From Anaerolineae bacterium (GTDB lineage Bacteria; Chloroflexota; Anaerolineae; 4572-78; J111), in contig JAGRBY010000211.1 of NCBI GenBank assembly GCA_020433835.1, positions 1 through 10,728 on the forward strand: a stretch of DNA of 10,728 nucleotides, given 5' to 3'. This document shows, piece by piece, positions 5,079 to 10,728 of this stretch. The notes beneath the pieces are model-generated. The model worked only from the letters and a program-made list of their open reading frames with translations, was not told the DNA's origin and did no database searches. How positions within the stretch are numbered: the stretch's first letter is position 1; every line of letters starts with the position of its first letter. The position numbers and the translations under genes are program-made.

Positions 5079-7553
5079 TCATTCTCCTTTTCTGATATTT
5101 AACTCCACCCAGCGAGCCGCCGGGCCAATCCACTCAATATTGGTAAACCCTTCTAAACTCAGCCTGTCCCGCAGTTCAATAATGTCCGCCCTGGCATGCT
5201 TATGCTGTTCAGCCAGGCGCGACAGACTGTAGGCGCTGCGCCACTGGCCGGGACCCCAATATACACGGGCGGTCTGGCCACATTCGGCCTGCTCTTGCAG
5301 CACGGTTTCATACATTAAGTACAACTGATTTAAGCGGTAGATCAAGCTGCGTGAAACCGGTTGCCCATTGTTTTCAGGCGCAACCAGCTTCATAAGCTGG
5401 TCATAGTTCTCCTTCACCTCCGGGTACTTTACCCACGGGATAGTCTTACCCAGGAAATGGAAGGCGTTTTTATGCTGCCCTTCAAAGTCGCTGGCTTTGG
5501 CCGCATCTTCAGCTTCAAGGGCATCATCGGCGGCCTGGTATAGCGGATACTTGGCCGGTACCAGGGCAACGCCACCGCTGACGTGAATGTCGGGATGTTG
5601 GCCGGAATAGGTGACTAAGTCTTGGCTAATCTGCTCGGCCAGCAGCGGCATCAGGTGCCAGGCCCCCACAAAAAAGAGGTCGTCGCCGCCGGAGTAGATG
5701 GAGTAGACCAAATCCTGACCGGCTTCATCATTAAGGGCGCGGGCAATCTCGCCAACCCAGCCTTCAAAAAAAAGGCTCATGGCAAAGCTTAACGAGGCCA
5801 CCCGCGAGAGCGTGGCCTTTGCGCCTAACCCTTCGCTAAATATGCGGCCCAGGTTATCCACATCCATACGCAAAACACCCAATCGCTTAATCCCCTGCGA
5901 TTGATGGGCCATTACGTGAAACGGTTTTACCGAACCGGGGTGAGGTAGGTCTTCAACCTTCTGTTTTTCGAGATCACCCCGCTCCGCCGCCGATAGCACC
6001 GGCGTAACATTAACCAACAGATGCCGCCCCACAGTCTGGCGCGTCTCAGGTTGTACGTGCTCTAACCCTTTATCGCGCAGCGCCAGCACATTGCGCCGGA
6101 TAACATCGGTCTTTATCTCAGGCAAATCGTCCCGGCGTTCGCAAAACTTGGCCCGGTAGCCAAAGTGGGCCAGCACCTGCTCATATTCGCCCTCCGGCTC
6201 ACTTGCAACCAGGTCAGCCGGGCTAATCTGGTCGAGGCAGAGGAAGGTTGCACGCCTAAGATCGCTGCCTAACGCCTCGTAGCTGCGGGTTGGCGGCGAT
6301 TTAGGCGCTTCGTTGTCACGCCAAATTTTGGTACCAACGTGCTCGCGCCGGGTAACGGCACACATCTTCTCCTCGTTGCCGCCGTGCTCCTGGGGGCTAA
6401 AGAGATCGCGCAGGTTGGCTTCATCCAAATTGGCAAACTGCTGCTGCTTGGCCTCTTGCAGCCGTTCGGTTAAAGCGTACCATTTATCCGACAGGCGCTG
6501 GCCGTGAAAGGCGTTAGCCTCTAAAGTGGCTGCCTCCATGGCCAGGAAAAGATCACCGCGATGGTGGTGCAGTAGAATGCGGCTGACCTGCTGTCCAATG
6601 CGGCTCAGTTCGCTTTCGCTGCCAACGGGTGCCAGCAGGTAAAAGTGACCGCCCCCGGCATAAATCATATTGGTCAGCGGCAGTTCCAACTGATCCAGCA
6701 CATAGCGGGCTACCGCCTCGGTCAGCAGTTGCAGATACATCGAGCGGCCGCGCAGGCCAGATGTCGCGCCCCGCGAGGTAATGGTGTAGATGAATTTCTG
6801 CACGCCCGAAATATCGCCGCCTACCAACAGCGCCACCGGAGCGGTCGAGGCGGTATCTTGCCACAAGGAGCGCACCGTTGTTTCCGGCTGTTGAATAAGG
6901 CAGGCCGCCAAAGCGCCGGTCATACGGCTGTGATCGTACAAGCTAACATCCGGCCGGCCTTGATAGGAAGCCGCAGGTATAGCCCAACCATATTGCTGCA
7001 TCAACTTTAACATACTGTTGACATAGGTTATTTCGTCGGCAGCCCCTGGCGGTTGAACTCGCCGCAACGCCTCAACTGCTTGGGTAAAATCACCCCACAG
7101 CCCCTGGTAAGTTTCACTAACATCATCCACAGCCGGTGCCGGAAAGATAACCTGCTTTTCAATGCGCAGCCGGGTCAACGGCAAGTATTGAGGCTGCAAT
7201 TGGTGACGGCTCTCGCCAAGGGCTACATTGCCAAAAATTGAGATCATTTGCTGCGGCTGGCCATTGCTGTCATCAGGCGGCTCTCCATTCGACAGCCGGT
7301 CGGCCACGGCCACGGCATAATCCTGATGGTTTTGGGGTCGATGGTGGTAGACCGGGCCGCTCAAGCCGGCCGCCCACGGCTGTGGCACATATTTTTCAAC
7401 AAAATCACCACTCAGCAGGGCATGGCGATAACCATATTCTTGCTTCGCTTCATCATCCCAAATGCGGCTGCCTAACTCACCGGCCCGCTGAGCAAACTTG
7501 CCGATATCGTGCAGCAGTCCGGCCAGGGCAGCATTCAGCACCTCTGTTTTCAT
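5079..7553 (-). CDS. cas10: Cas10/Csm1, type III-A large subunit with HD nuclease and GGDD cyclase
   Basis: This 824-aa protein is the signature subunit. The N-terminal HD domain has LLHDIGKF (His15-Asp16), His44 and VYHHRP (His70-71), consistent with a metal-dependent DNase. Palm 1 carries GGDISGVQKFIY (245-256) and YAGGGHFYLL (298-307). Palm 2 has RLGVLRMDVDNLG (557-569) and the cyclase motif SGGDDLFF with GGDD at 622-625, so cOA synthesis from ATP should be possible. The helical C-terminal domain follows from about 710. Between the Palms, a zinc ribbon with two CxxC pairs is usual; here only Cys398 (CAVT) and Cys439 (LCLD) remain, so zinc binding looks lost. The start at 7553 has AAAGGAA upstream and gives the expected N-terminus. 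It is the first gene of the csm run, 128 nt downstream of the CARF-LuxR gene on the same strand, and a dyad at 7587-7605 sits in that gap. Confidence 0.98.
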   Translation of the reverse strand: MKTEVLNAALAGLLHDIGKFAQRAGELGSRIWDDEAKQEYGYRHALLSGDFVEKYVPQPWAAGLSGPVYHHRPQNHQDYAVAVADRLSNGEPPDDSNGQPQQMISIFGNVALGESRHQLQPQYLPLTRLRIEKQVIFPAPAVDDVSETYQGLWGDFTQAVEALRRVQPPGAADEITYVNSMLKLMQQYGWAIPAASYQGRPDVSLYDHSRMTGALAACLIQQPETTVRSLWQDTASTAPVALLVGGDISGVQKFIYTITSRGATSGLRGRSMYLQLLTEAVARYVLDQLELPLTNMIYAGGGHFYLLAPVGSESELSRIGQQVSRILLHHHRGDLFLAMEAATLEANAFHGQRLSDKWYALTERLQEAKQQQFANLDEANLRDLFSPQEHGGNEEKMCAVTRREHVGTKIWRDNEAPKSPPTRSYEALGSDLRRATFLCLDQISPADLVASEPEGEYEQVLAHFGYRAKFCERRDDLPEIKTDVIRRNVLALRDKGLEHVQPETRQTVGRHLLVNVTPVLSAAERGDLEKQKVEDLPHPGSVKPFHVMAHQSQGIKRLGVLRMDVDNLGRIFSEGLGAKATLSRVASLSFAMSLFFEGWVGEIARALNDEAGQDLVYSIYSGGDDLFFVGAWHLMPLLAEQISQDLVTYSGQHPDIHVSGGVALVPAKYPLYQAADDALEAEDAAKASDFEGQHKNAFHFLGKTIPWVKYPEVKENYDQLMKLVAPENNGQPVSRSLIYRLNQLYLMYETVLQEQAECGQTARVYWGPGQWRSAYSLSRLAEQHKHARADIIELRDRLSLEGFTNIEWIGPAARWVELNIRKGE

Positions 7554-7586
7554 AGGACTTTCCTTTCTAATAGGTTCCGGTTGGGA

Positions 7587-7605
7587 CTATCATACGTCAT
7601 GATAG
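7587..7605. promoter_or_regulatory. 19-bp dyad upstream of cas10
   Basis: CTATCAT (7587-7593) and ATGATAG (7599-7605) form a perfect 7-bp inverted repeat around ACGTC. It lies 33 nt upstream of the cas10 ATG in the 128-nt gap after the CARF-LuxR gene. The size and symmetry fit an operator for a dimeric helix-turn-helix protein, and the obvious candidate is the neighbouring LuxR-type protein. It could also be a weak hairpin in the transcript. The role is inferred. Confidence 0.45.
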
Positions 7606-7681
7606 GTGTCTACGCATCGGAAGCGCCTCCTACAATATCTCAGAATTGGTTCGGATGTTTTGTCTATAGGGGTGTGCTAAA

Positions 7682-8545
7682 CTAGACGGTATCAACAAAA
7701 TCTCTGAACTTGTCACGCAGAAAGTAAAAAGTCAACCGCTCTTTATCGGGCAGTTCCCAGGCGGGGCGGCACTTCGAAAAGATGCTGGTGGTGTGGGCGC
7801 TTACGGTTTTAACGGTGACCACCAACTGCTCGGCCACTTCCTGTGGGGTCATGCCCTTGGCAAAGGCGCGCACCACGTCCCGCTCGCGTTCGGTCAGTTC
7901 GTGCCACACATCCCGGCAACGACGGTGTTCAATGTGGTCCATCCAGGCGGTCTGTTGGTTCATCATCTCGGCCGGACCATGGCTGGCACCAAATATCTGC
8001 GGCAGGTAAGCGCCCCAGGGCACTATCGGCACTTGTATGAGCCGCACCCGGTCGCCCCGGTCATCGTGCATGATCGCGCCGTCCTTGGCCTGCTTCATAA
8101 AGTGCGGCTCGGTGTAAATATGCCAAATCTTATCCTGATGCCCACAGTAGAGGGTAGCCGCACTGAGCGCCATAAGGCCCATCATGCGCGGTCCGCCGGC
8201 AATAGACATATGCAGCGTACGACCGGCCCGCTTCAGCTCGGTAATAAGGGTAAAGACGGTTTGGCGCACAATCTCGGCCTCGGCTTCGGTGCGGACGTGG
8301 GGTAATACCTGGGCACCTTGCCTCAGCGCCATAGGTCGAAAGCGGCAGGGCCGGCCGCAGTAGGTATCGCCCTCAAACTCAACCAGCAGGCGGTCCAGGG
8401 CCGTGGCAACGCGCCCATCCGGTGGGTCCAGATGCAAGACAAAGACTTCGCGGATGGCTTCGGCACGGGCCAAGAGATAATCGAGGGCAAAGGTCACTAT
8501 TTGCGGTTGGCCACCCAGGGTACAGATTAAGGTTGATTCAGACAT
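7682..8545 (-). CDS. NE0113/SSO2081-like CARF protein fused to a LuxR-type HTH
   Basis: This is a 287-aa protein. Residues 1 to about 185 match the NE0113 (SSO2081-like, sometimes called Csx14) CARF family: STLICTLGGQPQIVTFALD (4-22), then HMSIAGGPRMMG (112-123), and QDKIWHIYTEP (137-147). Residues 217-258 are a clear LuxR-type DNA-binding domain: LTERERDVV, TPQEVAEQL, VKTVSAHTTSIFSK. The family usually reads AGGRK in the second motif and a small hydroxyl residue in the first; here these are AGGPR and GGQPQ. The Ser and Lys needed by the Crn1 ring nuclease Sso2081 therefore appear replaced by Gln and Arg. I infer a cOA-binding transcription factor rather than an active ring nuclease. The start at 8545 has AAGGAA 8 nt upstream. 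It lies upstream of cas10 on the same strand and is divergent from the Csx3-fusion gene, a natural place for an operon regulator. Confidence 0.88.
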   Translation of the reverse strand: MSESTLICTLGGQPQIVTFALDYLLARAEAIREVFVLHLDPPDGRVATALDRLLVEFEGDTYCGRPCRFRPMALRQGAQVLPHVRTEAEAEIVRQTVFTLITELKRAGRTLHMSIAGGPRMMGLMALSAATLYCGHQDKIWHIYTEPHFMKQAKDGAIMHDDRGDRVRLIQVPIVPWGAYLPQIFGASHGPAEMMNQQTAWMDHIEHRRCRDVWHELTERERDVVRAFAKGMTPQEVAEQLVVTVKTVSAHTTSIFSKCRPAWELPDKERLTFYFLRDKFRDFVDTV

Positions 8546-8560
8546 AAGACGTATTCCTTT

Positions 8561-8653
8561 GGAGATTGGAGACTGGAGATTAGAGATTAGGAGATTAAAA
8601 AACCATGGTGATGATGCACCAATCTCCTCATCTCCCTATCTCCTTATCTCTCC
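8561..8653. repeat. Inverted heptamer-repeat cluster in the divergent promoter region
   Basis: The 170-nt gap between the two divergent genes holds a left arm of GGAGATT-type heptamers (8561, 8568, 8575, 8582, 8590) and a right arm of AATCTCC/TATCTCC-type units (8621-8653) in the opposite orientation. The arms are perfect next to the loop (AGGAGATT 8589-8596 with AATCTCCT 8621-8628) and imperfect further out. The loop contains ACCATGGT (8602-8609) and GGTG...CACC (8607-8620). The whole could extrude as a cruciform or bind a protein in both directions. Promoters for both neighbouring genes must lie in or next to it. Confidence 0.7.
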
Positions 8654-8665
8654 CCCACACGAAAG

Positions 8666-8693
8666 TTGTTGATTACAGTACATTCGCTATGCA
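8666..8693 (+). promoter_or_regulatory. Weak candidate promoter for the Csx3-fusion gene
   Basis: TTGTTG (8666-8671) and TATGCA (8688-8693) are separated by 16 nt and resemble sigma-70 -35 and -10 boxes, about 20 nt before the ribosome site. The match is modest; it is the best plus-strand candidate in the gap. Confidence 0.3.
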
Positions 8694-8703
8694 TCATTAG
8701 AAC

Positions 8704-8708
8704 GGAGG
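8704..8708 (+). promoter_or_regulatory. Shine-Dalgarno of the Csx3-fusion gene
   Basis: GGAGG lies 7 nt upstream of the ATG at 8716. It is a strong site that fixes the start, with no competing upstream in-frame start. Confidence 0.85.
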
Positions 8709-8715
8709 CGAACCT

Positions 8716-9870
8716 ATGGAACTCTATCCGGCACTGCTTATTGGCGGGCCGCCGCACAGTGGTAAATCCGTGCTGGCTTACAGTTTAACCCAGGCATTTC
8801 GACAGCTTGGGTTGCAGCACTATCTACTGCGCTCCTGCCCCGACGGCGAGGGCGATTGGGCCAATGAAAGCGACCAGGGATTGGTCCGACTAATCCGGGT
8901 CAAGGGCCAGTATACCCCTACTTGGGTCGAAAAGATTGGGCGCGACATCGCCCGACGGCATTTACCGCTTTTGGTTGATGTCGGCGGCAAACCCAAACCG
9001 GAGCAAGAATCGATTTTCGGTCACTGCACCCACGCTGTCCTCATCGCCCCCACGGCCGAGGCGTTGATCGAATGGCGCGGCTATGCCCGCCGCCACGGGT
9101 TAACAGTCCTGGCTGAATTAGAGAGTTCGCTCACCGAAGAGGCCGCTGTGTTTGAAGAAGGCCCCATCTTCAAAGCCCGGCTGCACGGTCTCGAACGCGG
9201 TACGACGCAGCACAATCCGGTTTTTCAGCAGTTGGTTGATAAGCTCACCCCTTATTTCACCTATCCCTCCCAAGAAATCAGGCAGTACCATCTTAATACC
9301 GACCTGGTTGAAACCGTCATCGACCTTGAGCAACTTGCTCGCACGCTTGATGTACCCCACAAGGGTGAACAGGCTTTTTGGGAACCAAAGCACATCCCGC
9401 CCCTGCTCAATGAATTGCCTGATGACGTCAGTCTCGGTCTTTACGGCCGGGGACCAAACTGGCTCTATGCCGCCGTGGCCGTCCACTGCCGGGCCGCGCC
9501 TTTCTATCAGTTTGATCCGCGCCTTGGTTGGGTAGAACCGGTAACACTTCGGCTTGGTACGCTGCCAAAAGACGCACCGATCATTTGCTTACCCTATGAG
9601 GCCCGCAACCTGGCCATCTACAGCTTCGGCTTACGGTACGATTATCTTGATTATTTGGAAGCTGACGGTCTAACCGTCCCAGCGCCCCCCACGGATAAAC
9701 CGTTAATCCTCAACGGCAAAATCCCGCATTGGCTGCTGACGGGTCTAAGCCATCAATACCAATCGGCACCGCTGTTAGCGGTTCACCAGCCTCAGTTGGA
9801 ACAAAATGTGGTTGTTTCATCACGCCTGCCGGAATTTGTACCCGGTGATTTGTGTGGTCCAAGGTTGTAA
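8716..9870 (+). CDS. csx3: P-loop NTPase fused to two Csx3-like segments
   Basis: This is a 384-aa protein. The N-terminal part (about 1-200) is a P-loop NTPase: Walker A GGPPHSGKS (10-18) and a Walker-B-like LLVDVGG (85-91). It is followed by two stretches resembling Csx3, the Crn3 ring nuclease family, which binds and cuts cA4. Segment 1 has GRGPNWLYAAVAVHCR (244-259) and DPRLG (267-271). Segment 2 has NGKIPHWLLTGLSHQYQ (333-349), APLLAVHQPQL (351-361) and a GDL tail. Aligned from memory to Archaeoglobus fulgidus Csx3, segment 1 keeps the Asp and Arg of DPR but has Arg for His60, while segment 2 has Gln for His60 and QPQ for DPR. Catalysis is therefore doubtful, although cOA binding remains plausible. 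Csx3 fused to an AAA/P-loop domain is known; the N-terminal NTPase with duplicated Csx3 is less familiar to me. It is the only plus-strand gene, divergent from the CARF-LuxR gene. Confidence 0.82.
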   Translation: MELYPALLIGGPPHSGKSVLAYSLTQAFRQLGLQHYLLRSCPDGEGDWANESDQGLVRLIRVKGQYTPTWVEKIGRDIARRHLPLLVDVGGKPKPEQESIFGHCTHAVLIAPTAEALIEWRGYARRHGLTVLAELESSLTEEAAVFEEGPIFKARLHGLERGTTQHNPVFQQLVDKLTPYFTYPSQEIRQYHLNTDLVETVIDLEQLARTLDVPHKGEQAFWEPKHIPPLLNELPDDVSLGLYGRGPNWLYAAVAVHCRAAPFYQFDPRLGWVEPVTLRLGTLPKDAPIICLPYEARNLAIYSFGLRYDYLDYLEADGLTVPAPPTDKPLILNGKIPHWLLTGLSHQYQSAPLLAVHQPQLEQNVVVSSRLPEFVPGDLCGPRL

Positions 9871-9883
9871 TGGAGTAGTTAGA

Positions 9884-9922
9884 TGGTTGGTTAGTTAGTT
9901 GGTTGGTTGGTTGGTTGGTTGG
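9884..9922. repeat. Tetranucleotide repeat (TTGG/TTAG)n
   Basis: About nine or ten TTGG units, with TTAG variants near 9891-9900, begin 14 nt after the stop codon of the Csx3-fusion gene. It is a simple-sequence repeat prone to slippage; being outside the coding sequence, it would not phase-vary the protein. Confidence 0.9.
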
Positions 9923-9992
9923 AAGTTGGTTTTTGGCCTATGTGTTGATCGGCCACAGAGGATGAGCCTCGGTGTTAGCCGGTAGTTCATTC

Positions 9993-10056
9993 GATCATAC
10001 CTAAAGCATTAAAGTATAAGGAGATAACGGGGTAAATGTTGTGGTCAGGTATGATC
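9993..10056. repeat. 10-bp perfect inverted repeat, 44-nt spacer
   Basis: GATCATACCT (9993-10002) is the exact reverse complement of AGGTATGATC (10047-10056). An alternative, shorter fold pairs GTGGT (10041-10045) with ACCAC (10073-10077) and TATGAT (10050-10055) with ATCATA (10067-10072), so the right part could switch partners. No function can be assigned. Confidence 0.55.
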
Positions 10057-10238
10057 ACCCCATTGTATCATAACCACCAGTAGGGTTCAATCGAGGATTG
10101 TGTTTAGCCGGTTGCAAGAGCAAGCATTTGTTGCAAACTGCCAAAATTTTTAAGAAACCGAGGCAATTCAACAGTGCGGCAGCCACCGAATTCAGGGAAA
10201 GTACTCATTTAAGGTCTTAGGGGAGCATTCGGATCGAA

Positions 10239-10337
10239 ACCCTTACCTGCCGGCGTCGTTACCTTTACCTGCTAACGTCATTACCCTTGCCTGCGAACGT
10301 CGTTACCCTTACCTGCTGGCGTCGTTACCCTTACCTG
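10239..10337. repeat. 22-bp tandem repeat, four full units plus flanking partials
   Basis: Units start with CCTGC at 10246, 10268, 10290 and 10312 and are exactly 22 bp each, of the form CCTGC-NRRCGTCGTTACC-YTTR. A partial unit precedes them (10239-10245) and one follows (10334-10337). Divergence is concentrated at the three bases after CCTGC, while CGTCGTTACCCTTA is well kept. The length and regularity resemble iterons or a minisatellite. No replication initiator gene is in the window. Confidence 0.9.
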
Positions 10338-10681
10338 TTTTTCCAACACGCATCAGCTCCACACCTGGCTCCGATCAACCCCATCGCAAAAAAATTCAGT
10401 GTGATCATACGTTTCAGTGCTTCAGTGTTTCAAGCCGATTACCTGAATTCGTTCGCGGCACAAGGTTTTCCTAATCGCGCTTTTGGGAGTAAAGTTTTAG
10501 CAAAATGATGACTATGTAGAAACAATTTCCGCGTTCGGAGACGGGCGATTGCTTCGCTTCGTTCGCATTGGCAAAAGCGTAGTTACGTTACATTTATTCA
10601 CAATATAACTTACACAGTGGGAGATTAGCCCTCCCTAAATCCCTCCCTTTGGGGCAATGGCGTTAAGTTAAGCCCCCCCGG

Positions 10682-10728
10682 CCCCCCAAAGGGGGGAGAA
10701 AGACGTTAAATTCCCCCCTCTGGGGGGT
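10682..10728. repeat. C6/G6 hairpin pair at the right edge
   Basis: CCCCCC-AAA-GGGGGG (10682-10696) is followed by CCCCCC-TCT-GGGGGG (10713-10727). Both are preceded by similar GTTAAgTT/GTTAAaTT bases, suggesting a duplicated REP-like unit that probably continues past the window edge. A weaker relative, CCCTCCCTTTGGGG, lies at 10641-10654. Confidence 0.7.

Larger units (their letters stand above)
9871..10728. other. Gene-free region rich in short repeats
   Basis: No credible gene was found in these 858 bases on either strand. The longest plus-strand reading frame (10287-10508) begins inside a tandem repeat, has no ribosome site and looks like chance. The content is a TTGG microsatellite, an inverted repeat at 9993-10056, a 22-bp tandem array at 10239-10337, and C/G-run hairpins at the right edge. 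A GCTTCGCTTCGTTCGCATTG stretch (10551-10570) is a simple-sequence motif with period-5 character. No clear intrinsic terminator follows the Csx3-fusion gene. Confidence 0.6.

Noticed and set aside
6645..7010. Plus-strand frame of 121 codons opposite cas10
   Set aside because: Antisense to the conserved Palm 1 region of cas10, with no recognisable motif.
7793..8305. Plus-strand frame of 170 codons opposite the CARF-LuxR gene
   Set aside because: The opposite strand encodes unmistakable NE0113 and LuxR motifs with a good ribosome site; this frame has neither.
7682..8545. Classical quorum-sensing LuxR regulator
   Set aside because: The N-terminus has no autoinducer-binding or receiver domain; it matches the NE0113 CARF family and sits within a CRISPR locus.
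8687..8700. Second copy of the cas10-upstream dyad ahead of the Csx3-fusion gene (CTATGCATCATTAG)
   Set aside because: Only the outer bases resemble CTATCAT-N5-ATGATAG and the spacing differs; too weak to call a shared operator.
10287..10508. Possible 73-aa gene in the right-hand tail
   Set aside because: It starts inside the 22-bp tandem repeat, has no ribosome site, and shows no domain or biased composition.

Overview
This window carries most of a type III-A (Csm) CRISPR-Cas locus with an unusually rich set of cyclic-oligoadenylate (cOA) accessory genes. GC content is moderate to high in the genes. The intergenic DNA is crowded with short tandem repeats and REP-like hairpins. That style, together with the csx15 and NE0113-type accessory genes, suggests a Chloroflexota bacterium or a similar multicellular or filamentous lineage. 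The organism call is an inference of low to moderate confidence.

Layout from left to right. Positions 1-320 are the leader-proximal end of a CRISPR array (37-bp repeats, truncated by the window edge), judged to be transcribed on the minus strand. Positions 321-904 hold the probable leader followed by gene-free DNA with a 16-bp palindrome, hexamer and heptamer tandem repeats and a long inverted repeat. The minus-strand effector operon then reads, in transcription order, cas10/csm1 (7553-5079), csm2 (5075-4665), csm3 (4655-3840), csm4 (3729-2542), csm5 (2542-1418) and csx15 (1285-905). A REP-like hairpin cluster sits between csm3 and csm4, and a small mobile-looking element sits between csm5 and csx15. 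Upstream of cas10, also on the minus strand, is a gene for an NE0113/SSO2081-like CARF protein fused to a LuxR-type helix-turn-helix (8545-7682). Divergent from it on the plus strand is a gene for a P-loop NTPase fused to two Csx3-like segments (8716-9870). The last 860 bases (9871-10728) contain no convincing gene, only simple repeats, a 22-bp tandem repeat and C/G-run hairpins.

How the parts should work together: Cas10 (HD and GGDD motifs intact), Csm2-5 and a crRNA form the Csm complex. Csm3 keeps its catalytic Asp and should cut target RNA, the HD domain could cut DNA, and the GGDD Palm should make cOA. Three accessory proteins belong to families tied to cOA: Csx15, the NE0113-like protein and the Csx3 fusion. 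No Csm6/Can1/Card1-type effector nuclease is present in the window, and cas1, cas2 and cas6 are also absent. The most interesting possibility is that here cOA controls transcription, through the CARF-LuxR protein, and an NTPase, through the double-Csx3 protein. In both proteins, residues associated with ring-nuclease catalysis appear to be replaced.
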